From UBA6382 sp964596865 (lineage in GTDB: Bacteria; Bacteroidota; Bacteroidia; Bacteroidales; Bacteroidaceae): DNA of 5,394 nt. Below are positions 1-5,394 of the stretch, piece after piece (position 1 is the stretch's first letter; every line of letters starts with the position of its first letter). The stretch lies in contig CAZQVW010000173.1 of assembly GCA_964596865.1 (NCBI GenBank), positions 1 to 5,394 on the forward strand, written 5' to 3'. The notes below the pieces were generated by a model. That model saw nothing but the letters and a program-made list of their open reading frames with translations, did no database searches and was not told the origin of the DNA. The position numbers and the translations under genes are program-made.

Positions 1-266
1 CCATAAGCGACAATCCCCTTGGGCCATTTAAGCGCGAAGGCGTCATCCTCCAGCAAGACCCCAAAATCGGCACGGGAGCCGGCCACCATTCCGTTATCAA
101 GGGGAAAGGTAAGAACGAATACTACATCATTTACCACCGTCATCCGCTGGGTGCGAAAGACGGCAACAACCGTGTGGTATGCATCGACAAGCTCCAATTT
201 TCCAAGGACGGCCGTATCTTGCCGGTAAAGATGACGTTCAAAGGGGTGAAGCGTAGCAAACTTTAA
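1..266 (+). CDS. Glycoside hydrolase family 43 enzyme, C-terminal fragment (5' end outside window)
   Basis: This is the end of a gene that starts before the window; the first complete codon is at base 3 and 87 codons precede the TAA at 264-266. The fragment reads ISDNPLGPF, then GTGAGHHSVI (residues 23-32 of the fragment), then EYYIIYHRHPL. This is the pattern of the last blades of GH43 five-bladed propellers (arabinofuranosidases, xylosidases, endo-arabinanases), where a glycine-rich GxGHHS turn is followed by a YIxYHR strand. The catalytic aspartates and glutamate lie in the missing part, so substrate and activity cannot be judged. The protein stops soon after the last blade (ending KGVKRSKL), so no C-terminal accessory domain follows. 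The lysozyme gene begins 7 bases downstream, consistent with one transcript. In Bacteroidota such enzymes often belong to polysaccharide-utilisation loci, but no SusC/D-type gene is visible here. Family assignment is fairly sure; subfamily is not. Confidence 0.85.
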   Translation, partial: ISDNPLGPFKREGVILQQDPKIGTGAGHHSVIKGKGKNEYYIIYHRHPLGAKDGNNRVVCIDKLQFSKDGRILPVKMTFKGVKRSKL

Positions 267-273
267 TACGCCT

Positions 274-1107
274 ATGATGAGGTACATAACAGCCATGCAA
301 AGGATTTATACATACCTTATCATATTCCTGTTGTTGCTGACAACGGGACTTTCTGCCACAGCTGCACAAAGAGACAAGAAAGAAAAGAAGACCGCATCCG
401 ATGTCATAATACATGTGCCCGAGCCAGATGCATATCCTCAAATAAGGTTGGACACTCCTCTCAACGAATCGCCTCCTGCTCGCGATGCCTCACACCGCCA
501 TCTCAACACTATTGGGGAAGGAATAGACGTGTCGCATTATCAGGGCACAATAGACTGGGAAGCTGTGGCTGCCACTGGTAAAGTGGGCTACGCATACGTC
601 AAAGCCAGCGAGAGTATCTCTTTTGTGGACGATTATTATTACTACAATATCGACGAAGGGCGCAAATATGGCATCACTATGGGTAGCTATCACTTCTATC
701 GCGCCCATGTAGACCAGGAAGCGCAGTTTCAGCACATGATTTCAGTGATAGACCCCGCCAAGCAAGATATTGTGCCACTGATAGATGTGGAAGCCGCCAA
801 TGGTGTGAGCGTAGAGGCGTTTGCATCGCGGCTAAAAGCCTTCCTAAAACGAGTGGAAGAATACTACGGGCGTCCGCCGGTGCTCTACACCTATCTTAAT
901 TTCTACAATAAATACCTCGCCTATCGCGGTTTCGATCACTATCCCGTTATGATTGCATCTTATAACAACGAGATACCCGCCACCAACGATGGATTGAAAT
1001 ATGTGATGTGGCAATACACCAGCAAAGGCCGCATCAGTGGCGTGAAAGGCAATGTGGACCGCTCGCGCTTTATGAACGGACATACAGTCTACGATATAAT
1101 TTATTAA
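274..1107 (+). CDS. Exported GH25 lysozyme (N-acetylmuramidase)
   Basis: A 277-residue protein of the Chalaropsis-type lysozyme family, which cleaves the MurNAc-GlcNAc bond of peptidoglycan. An N-terminal signal peptide is visible: a basic start, a hydrophobic core at about residues 11-26, and a likely cleavage at ATA-A-Q near residues 30-32. There is no lipobox cysteine, so it should be periplasmic or secreted. Residues 33-80 are a charged, Pro-containing linker. The GH25 barrel follows: GIDVSHYQG (D85), YAYVKASES (105-113), GSYHFYR (137-143), the PLIDVE strand with D171 and catalytic E173, MWQYTS (245-250) and NVDRSRF (D262). All expected acidic active-site residues are present, so it should be active. 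In-frame ATGs at 274, 277 and 295 could each be the start; 295 gives the most compact signal peptide and none has a clear Shine-Dalgarno. It follows the GH43 gene by 7 bases and precedes malQ by 78. Its role could be wall remodelling or attack on other bacteria; the sequence does not decide. Confidence 0.93.
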   Translation: MMRYITAMQRIYTYLIIFLLLLTTGLSATAAQRDKKEKKTASDVIIHVPEPDAYPQIRLDTPLNESPPARDASHRHLNTIGEGIDVSHYQGTIDWEAVAATGKVGYAYVKASESISFVDDYYYYNIDEGRKYGITMGSYHFYRAHVDQEAQFQHMISVIDPAKQDIVPLIDVEAANGVSVEAFASRLKAFLKRVEEYYGRPPVLYTYLNFYNKYLAYRGFDHYPVMIASYNNEIPATNDGLKYVMWQYTSKGRISGVKGNVDRSRFMNGHTVYDIIY

Positions 1108-1141
1108 GATTTCGATAACATTTACCAAAAGTACGGCAATA

Positions 1142-1149
1142 TAGCTTTC
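1142..1149 (+). promoter_or_regulatory. Weak candidate -7 promoter element upstream of malQ
   Basis: TAGCTTTC matches the Bacteroidota -7 consensus TAnnTTTG except in the last base, and lies 36 bases before the malQ start. The -33 side is poor: the nearest candidate is TTTA at 1121-1124, with a spacing of 17 instead of 19-21. No terminator is visible in the 78-base gap, so read-through from the GH43-GH25 genes is an equally good explanation for malQ expression. Confidence 0.22.
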
Positions 1150-1185
1150 CACAAGCACTATTTTCAAACACATTACATCAACGTC

Positions 1186-4116
1186 ATGGCAGAATCAACC
1201 CAGATAGAAATAGAAGTGGAGTATATCACCCACAGCAAAGAGCAATCTGTTTTCATCAACCTGTCGTCAAACAAAAAACTGCGCTCCGGACTTAATGAAC
1301 CGGTGAAAATGAAAAGTAGCGATGGGCGCCACTGGTCTCTAACCATTGACCTACCCAAGAGTAAAGTGGGCGAAATAGATTTTGGCTTCACAGTTAGATC
1401 GAAACACGAGTTTGTGGACGAAGAAAAAGGCCACGGACAATATTCTCATCACCTGCCTTTTCATAATACTCCCCATATCAGCGTAAAAGCCCTTTGGCAT
1501 AGCGATATGGGAAAGAATTATTACTATTCATCAGCCTTTGCAGACACAATCAATCCCTTTACGCCGGACCCTTCTTCCATCAATTTGATAGAGGACGCCG
1601 ATTTGGTTTTGTCGTTCACCGACTTTCAGCCGCAAAAGGGGAGCCGCTTAGTTTTGTGCGGCAATACTCCCGAGACAGGCAACTGGGATCCTCAAAAAGG
1701 TGTGCCCGGCATACAGATTTGCACAGCTACATGGGCTTTCCCACTTAGCTATAGCAGTATTCCAAAGGACGGCTTAAAATACAAATTTACCATCATTAAT
1801 GCCGAAGGCGATGCTGTATGGGAGGCAGGCGATAATCACACACTCTTGCCACCCACAGATCAGAGCGGCAAGACGATTATTGATGTGGTTACGCCTGTCT
1901 TGCCAATTGATTTGATGAAGACCGCGGGGGTGGTGGTGCCATTATTCTCCCTGCGCACGGAATCTGATTGGGGTATCGGCGATTTCAATAGTCTTACCAA
2001 ACTGATAGACTGGGCAGCCGAAGCCGGTTTGCACGCAATTCAGCTCCTTCCCGTAAACGATACCACACGCGAGGGGAATTGGCACGACTCCTACCCATAC
2101 AATCCCATCTCTACCTTTGCTTTACACCCTATATATATGGATTTTGCGGCAATGCCTCCCGTGAAAAGCAAGACAGTGACACGATTGCTGGAACAAAGAA
2201 GAGGAGTAGTCAATTCTTTACCATTGATAGATTATGACGAGGTCTTTGATCTCAAAGAAAAATACCTCCACACGTGGTATCACGAAAACAAGCACGATAT
2301 TCTGCGCTCCACACGCTATAAAATTTTCAAGCGCGACAATTCTAAGTGGCTTGTTCCCTACAGTTTCTTCCGCTATTTGCTGAAACAATACGGCACAGCC
2401 AATTTCCGCCATTGGCCACGCTTCAGAGAATATAACGGAGTGGAGCTTCAGCGCTGGGCTATCGCAAATAACAAAATCGATGACATAGAATTTTATAGCG
2501 TAGTGCAATATATGTTGGACAAACAGTTTCGGCAGGTGCACGAATACGCCAAAGAGAAAGGTATAATCCTAAAAGGCGACATCCCTATAGGCGTTAGCCG
2601 CGACAGCGTCAGTGCTTGGGTCTTGCCGAAATATCTTAATTCCGACCAACAGGCCGGCGCGCCGCCGGATATGTTCTCTTCCAAAGGTCAGAACTGGGGT
2701 TTTCCCACTTATAACTGGAAGAACATCCTTGACGACGGGGCTATATGGTGGCAAGAGCGATTACAGCACATGGCCAACTATTTCGACGCCTACAGAATTG
2801 ACCATGTGTTAGGATTTTTCCGCATCTGGGAAATCCCTATACAGCATATCTACGGCACATTGGGTCATTTCAATCCCGCATTGCCCCTTAGCGAGAGCGA
2901 ACTCAAGATTATGGGATTTACCGACAATCCTGCCACATATACGCGTCCACGTTTCACCGAGGGAGAACTGAAATTGCATTTCGGAGAACTATTGCCGGTG
3001 GCCAAAGAGTATTTCTTTCAATTTGAAAGCGACAACCATTGGACATTCCAGCCTCGATACGCGTCCTCGCAGCGCGCCATTGATGCCAAGTTGCGTGAAA
3101 TGGGCTTCAGCGGCGACCAGCGCGAGCTCTTTCTTTCTGCCTACACCAATACTCTTTTCATTCCAAGTGAGGAAGAGGCAAATAAGTACCATCTCAACAT
3201 ACTTGGGCCAGAGACACGCGAATATAAGCACCTTTCGCCTCACGATGCCACGGCCTATTCCCGCATTTATCAGTATTTCTTTTACGAGCGCCACAATAAA
3301 TATTGGGCAGACAGAGCCTACGAGCGCTTGCCTAAGCTCACGTGCGCCACTCGCATGCTGACATGCGCAGAAGACCTCGGCATGATTCCGGCGTGCGTGC
3401 CGCCAGTACTGAAAGACCTCAATATTCTCACATTGGAAATTCAGACAATGCCTAAACAGCCCAACAGACAGTTTAGTGACCTCAACGAAAACCCGCTTTA
3501 TTCTGTGGACACTATATCTACCCACGATATGCCGCCATTGCGCCTTTGGTGGAAACAGAATCCGGAAGCTGCAGCGGCGTTTGTGCGCGATGTGTTGGGG
3601 AAAGATTCTAACACCAACGCAAATGGCACCACATTGAGCGCACAGAATGAAATCAAGAATACGCAGGACGCAGACCGACAGGCTCAAACCACTGAAACAG
3701 AAGCGCAAAGCGCGAACATTGATAGGGCCGAGGCAAACCAAGGCTCGCAGAAAGCAAATACAGATAGGCAAGATGTGAGCAATGAGCCGCAGAGAGCATC
3801 TATAGACACTTCGGGAAATGCACAGAAGCCTCAAAGGGAGGACGAAGATGGAGTATTGAGCCCGGAAATGGCATATCGCATTCTCGCCCTTCACATGCAG
3901 AGCTCCTCGTTGCTATCTATCATCAGTTTGCAGGACTGGCTTTCTATCTCGCCCACACTTAGGAGCGACAACCTGGAAGCAGAGCAAATCAATCATCCAG
4001 AAATTCCCCACCACTATTGGCGTTGGCGCATGCCGTGCACAATAGAGCAAATGGCGTCTGACCCTCATTTCACCTCTGACGTACATAAGCTCGCATCACT
4101 TAGAGTAAGCAAATAA
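1186..4116 (+). CDS. malQ: 4-alpha-glucanotransferase, DPE2-like: tandem CBM20 plus GH77 (amylomaltase)
   Basis: A 976-residue cytosolic enzyme without a signal peptide. It transfers glucosyl or maltosyl units between alpha-1,4-glucans in maltose, maltodextrin and glycogen metabolism. Residues about 5-120 form a first, divergent CBM20-like starch-binding domain. Residues about 134-240 form a second, clearer one with GNTPETGNWDP (159-169) and VWEAGDNH (211-218). GH77 begins near residue 246 (VVPLFSLRTESDWGIGDF). The catalytic residues are present: nucleophile D539 in YRIDHVLGFFRIWEIP, acid/base E729 in AEDLGMIP, and D781 in STHDMPPLR. The 190 residues between D539 and E729 reflect the large insertion typical of the plant DPE2-like branch; classical MalQ has about 47 there. 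The family's usual length in Bacteroidales is about 890-900. The excess is explained by a hydrophilic repeat segment at about 806-889. After it the family sequence resumes (LSPEMAYRIL, SLQDWLSI, HHYWRWRMP), so the frame is intact. The ATG at 1186 opens directly into the first domain. The gene is followed by the terminator at 4135-4170. Confidence 0.95.
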   Translation: MAESTQIEIEVEYITHSKEQSVFINLSSNKKLRSGLNEPVKMKSSDGRHWSLTIDLPKSKVGEIDFGFTVRSKHEFVDEEKGHGQYSHHLPFHNTPHISVKALWHSDMGKNYYYSSAFADTINPFTPDPSSINLIEDADLVLSFTDFQPQKGSRLVLCGNTPETGNWDPQKGVPGIQICTATWAFPLSYSSIPKDGLKYKFTIINAEGDAVWEAGDNHTLLPPTDQSGKTIIDVVTPVLPIDLMKTAGVVVPLFSLRTESDWGIGDFNSLTKLIDWAAEAGLHAIQLLPVNDTTREGNWHDSYPYNPISTFALHPIYMDFAAMPPVKSKTVTRLLEQRRGVVNSLPLIDYDEVFDLKEKYLHTWYHENKHDILRSTRYKIFKRDNSKWLVPYSFFRYLLKQYGTANFRHWPRFREYNGVELQRWAIANNKIDDIEFYSVVQYMLDKQFRQVHEYAKEKGIILKGDIPIGVSRDSVSAWVLPKYLNSDQQAGAPPDMFSSKGQNWGFPTYNWKNILDDGAIWWQERLQHMANYFDAYRIDHVLGFFRIWEIPIQHIYGTLGHFNPALPLSESELKIMGFTDNPATYTRPRFTEGELKLHFGELLPVAKEYFFQFESDNHWTFQPRYASSQRAIDAKLREMGFSGDQRELFLSAYTNTLFIPSEEEANKYHLNILGPETREYKHLSPHDATAYSRIYQYFFYERHNKYWADRAYERLPKLTCATRMLTCAEDLGMIPACVPPVLKDLNILTLEIQTMPKQPNRQFSDLNENPLYSVDTISTHDMPPLRLWWKQNPEAAAAFVRDVLGKDSNTNANGTTLSAQNEIKNTQDADRQAQTTETEAQSANIDRAEANQGSQKANTDRQDVSNEPQRASIDTSGNAQKPQREDEDGVLSPEMAYRILALHMQSSSLLSIISLQDWLSISPTLRSDNLEAEQINHPEIPHHYWRWRMPCTIEQMASDPHFTSDVHKLASLRVSK
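3661..3852 (+). repeat. Degenerate 42-base tandem repeat encoding a hydrophilic insert within malQ
   Basis: Repeat units begin at 3661, 3703, 3745, 3787 and 3829, exactly 42 bases (14 codons) apart. In protein the units start TQDA (826), AQSANIDR (840), SQKANTDR (854), PQRASIDT (868) and PQRE (882). The Gln is invariant, Ala follows two residues later in four units, and an (N/S)-(I/T)-D-R core occurs in the middle three. By eye the first 24 bases of adjacent middle units match at about 16 of 24 positions. The repeats lie in a wider insert (about 3601-3852, residues 806-889) rich in N, Q, T, A, D, E and S with no aromatic residue, so it is probably disordered. It sits about 25 residues after D781, between the ends of two conserved GH77 helices. 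The first and last units are the weakest. The origin, old tandem duplication followed by drift, is inferred. Confidence 0.75.
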
Positions 4117-4134
4117 GACTCTTCATAACACACT

Positions 4135-4170
4135 AAAAAGAGCAGACTTCATACGAGGTCTGCTCTTTTT
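4135..4170. terminator. Bidirectional intrinsic terminator between convergent malQ and the M23 gene
   Basis: The arms AAAAAGAGCAGACTT (4135-4149) and AGGTCTGCTCTTTTT (4156-4170) pair over 15 positions with one T-G wobble, around the six-base loop CATACG. The A-run on one side and T-run on the other mean that transcripts from either strand end the stem in a U-tract. It lies 18 bases past the malQ stop and 64 bases past the stop of the leftward gene, so it can serve both. Confidence 0.9.
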
Positions 4171-4195
4171 AATTTATTATAATCTAAGTCTTTAT

Positions 4196-4232
4196 GTTGC
4201 TTTAGCGCAACTATGAAGGAAGAATTTCCTTC
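4196..4232. other. Two small inverted repeats just past the M23 gene stop
   Basis: GTTGC (4196-4200) pairs with GCAAC (4207-4211), and GAAGGAA (4215-4221) pairs with TTCCTTC (4226-4232) around a four-base loop. The second begins 2 bases past the leftward stop codon. Neither has a T-tract, so they are not complete terminators. They could stabilise the mRNA 3' end or be chance. Confidence 0.3.
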
Positions 4233-4234
4233 TG

Positions 4235-5224
4235 TTAATTCACAGATAACACAGTACCTGGCATTAGGCGCGAGTTGGAAGTGATGTTATTCAATTTGCA
4301 AAGCTCTTTTACCGTCAGATTATACTGGCGCGCAATGCTGTAGAGCGATTCTCCCTTTTTCACTTTGTGCGTGCGCGATGTGCGTTTAGAAGACGTAGTT
4401 TTAACCTTTTCAGAACTCTTGCTCTCTACGCTTTCTGCCAATTCTGCATTATCTTCTCCGCTTTTTACAGACGCCTGTGCCTGAGTGCGGGCAGTCTCGT
4501 GCTTGGCAACTACATTATTAGATGTAGAGCGACTGCGCGAGTTAGGCGAACGGTAGACGTATGTGTCAGATACCACATCCTGCGCAGGAATATCGAACAA
4601 CAAGGCGGGATTAATGGGCTCTCCCAACACACGTGTCTCGAAATGGAGGTGTGAACCGTAAGAGCGACCCGTATTTCCGCACAATCCGATAGGCTGTCCG
4701 GATTTCACTTCCTGATTTTCGTTCACCAATTGTTTGGAAAGGTGGCCATAAAGGGTCTCCAAACCGTTATTATGACGTATCACAATATAATATCCGAAGC
4801 CACCGGCATTATATTTGCGGATGCGCACCTTGCCGGCAAAGGCTGCGTAGATGGTATCTCCCGTAAAGCCGTCAATATCCAAACCGTAATGGTTGCGATG
4901 GAAGCGGGCACGATAACCGAACTTGGACGTAACCACCTTACTCTTGATTGGCATCGAGAAATCCTTCAGATTAATCACCAATTCTTCGGGCTTGGGCATA
5001 TTCTTATAGGAATTAACGGCGGCGTTAGTCCAATTGTCGCCATATATCTTAGCGGCGTAATTAATCTCCTCTTTTATTTGAATCTGCTTCACCATCTTGG
5101 CTGTAACAGACGATTTCAGCTGAAAATCCGTACTTGCTTCGCGAGCCATCAAATCCTGCGCCTGTCCCATCAAAGGAAACACCAGGGAGACTGCGAAAAG
5201 CGATATAGTCTTGAAAAAAGTCAT
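4235..5224 (-). CDS. Exported M23 family metallopeptidase with C-terminal LysM domain
   Basis: A 329-residue zinc endopeptidase predicted to cut peptidoglycan cross-links outside the cytoplasmic membrane. Residues 1-22 form a signal peptide (MTFFKT, a hydrophobic core to about 18, then GQA before QD as the likely cleavage site), with no lipobox. Residues 23-90 form a charged N-terminal segment. The LytM/M23 domain spans about 91-212. Its zinc and catalytic motifs are complete: HYGLD (H112, D116), LYGHL (H161) and SHLHFE (H192, H194), with CGNTGRS at 182-188 before the last. An intact HxxxD and HxH set argues for an active enzyme, not a regulatory LytM-like protein. A Ser/Arg/Ala/Glu-rich linker (about 213-284) leads to one LysM domain (about 285-328: THKVKKGESLYSIARQYN to MPGTVLSVN) that should anchor it to wall glycan. 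Division, hydrolysis during growth, or envelope maintenance are possible roles. The gene is convergent with malQ, has its own promoter about 130 bases upstream, and has no visible Shine-Dalgarno. Only this ATG gives a complete signal peptide. Confidence 0.94.
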   Translation of the reverse strand: MTFFKTISLFAVSLVFPLMGQAQDLMAREASTDFQLKSSVTAKMVKQIQIKEEINYAAKIYGDNWTNAAVNSYKNMPKPEELVINLKDFSMPIKSKVVTSKFGYRARFHRNHYGLDIDGFTGDTIYAAFAGKVRIRKYNAGGFGYYIVIRHNNGLETLYGHLSKQLVNENQEVKSGQPIGLCGNTGRSYGSHLHFETRVLGEPINPALLFDIPAQDVVSDTYVYRSPNSRSRSTSNNVVAKHETARTQAQASVKSGEDNAELAESVESKSSEKVKTTSSKRTSRTHKVKKGESLYSIARQYNLTVKELCKLNNITSNSRLMPGTVLSVN

Positions 5225-5289
5225 GAGCTTGAAATAATTACATTGTTATTAACGTGCCAGCCGTTTCAATATTGCCTTAAAAAACATCG

Positions 5290-5331
5290 AAAAAGCATTG
5301 TGGCACCACAAATACTGAATAACAGTGCTTT
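5290..5331 (-). promoter_or_regulatory. Possible branched RNA structure in the M23 gene leader
   Basis: In the leftward transcript AAAGCA (from 5331 to 5326) can pair with TGCTTT (5297 to 5292). It encloses a small hairpin, CTG-TTATT-CAG, and a second one, TTGTG-GTGC-CACAA (5311 to 5298). The closing arm runs directly into five T residues (5294-5290), giving a terminator-like or attenuator-like layout about 20-60 bases after the predicted transcript start. The stems are short and no known riboswitch class is recognised. Confidence 0.3.
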
Positions 5332-5357
5332 CAGGCGGTTTTGGAACAAACACTTTG

Positions 5358-5389
5358 CAAAGTTAGCAAATAAATTTTTCTCTACCAAA
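5358..5389 (-). promoter_or_regulatory. Bacteroidota-type promoter for the M23-LysM gene
   Basis: Read leftward, TTTG (5389-5386) is followed by 20 bases and then TAACTTTG (5365-5358). This matches the Bacteroidota housekeeping promoter consensus TTTG, 19-21 bases, TAnnTTTG at every defined position. Transcription should begin near 5350, leaving an untranslated leader of about 125 bases before the ATG at 5224. The -7 box overlaps the 12-base palindrome ACTTTGCAAAGT (5352-5363). Confidence 0.8.
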
Positions 5390-5394
5390 CCCCT

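Noticed and set aside
19..228. A 69-codon plus-strand open frame in the GH43 tail
   Set aside because: The frame starting at base 3 carries the GH43 motifs. This frame gives a Ser/Thr/Arg-rich translation typical of an off-frame read.
844..1173. A 109-codon minus-strand open frame across the end of the lysozyme gene
   Set aside because: It is antisense to the GH25 active-site region, and the translation resembles no known protein. It is best explained as a shadow.
3641..3827. CACAGAA at 3641-3647 and 3821-3827 as possible target-site duplications flanking an inserted element
   Set aside because: Seven bases is short, neither copy is at the insert borders, there are no terminal inverted repeats, and tandem 42-base duplication explains the segment better.
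3661..3852. The regularly spaced repeats as a CRISPR-like array
   Set aside because: The units are degenerate, contiguous and in frame with malQ, the reading frame is unbroken, and there are no unique spacers or cas genes.
2989..3894. A 301-codon open frame on the minus strand inside malQ
   Set aside because: It lies wholly antisense to strongly conserved GH77 coding sequence. Its translation is Cys-, Arg- and Ile-rich, shows no recognisable domain, and lacks an upstream promoter or ribosome site. It is a codon-bias shadow.
4367..4654. A 95-codon plus-strand open frame inside the M23 gene
   Set aside because: It is antisense to the linker and the end of the M23 domain, has Cys/Arg-rich off-frame composition, and has no promoter or ribosome site.

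Overview
The window looks like Bacteroidales chromosome, probably Prevotella or a close relative. Three things point there. The gene set is typical: a GH43 tail, a secreted GH25 lysozyme, a tandem-CBM20 GH77 enzyme and an M23-LysM peptidase. No start codon has a clear Shine-Dalgarno sequence. One promoter matches the Bacteroidota-type consensus exactly (TTTG, 20 bases, TAnnTTTG). Species level is inference only.

Layout. Bases 1-266 hold the last 87 codons of a glycoside hydrolase family 43 enzyme (+ strand) that begins outside the window. Seven bases later, 274-1107 encodes an exported GH25 lysozyme. After a 78-base gap, 1186-4116 encodes a cytosolic 4-alpha-glucanotransferase (MalQ, plant DPE2-like: two CBM20 domains followed by GH77). 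A strong symmetrical terminator hairpin (4135-4170) ends this rightward group. It also lies just past the end of a leftward gene, 5224-4235, which encodes an exported M23 metallopeptidase with a C-terminal LysM domain. The last 170 bases hold that gene's promoter and a leader of about 125 bases that can fold into a branched structure.

How the genes fit together. GH43 and MalQ are carbohydrate-processing enzymes. GH43 acts on arabinan- or xylan-like glycans; MalQ acts on maltose and maltodextrins in the cytoplasm. GH25 and M23-LysM are exported enzymes that cut the sugar and peptide parts of peptidoglycan. The tight GH43-GH25 spacing and the lack of a terminator before malQ suggest cotranscription, but the functions do not form an obvious single pathway.

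The most unusual feature is inside malQ. A hydrophilic segment of about 84 residues (about 806-889), with a degenerate 14-residue (42-base) tandem periodicity, sits in the GH77 domain shortly after the conserved THDM motif, where relatives have only a short loop. No CRISPR array, RNA gene, insertion sequence or clearly novel multi-gene system was seen.
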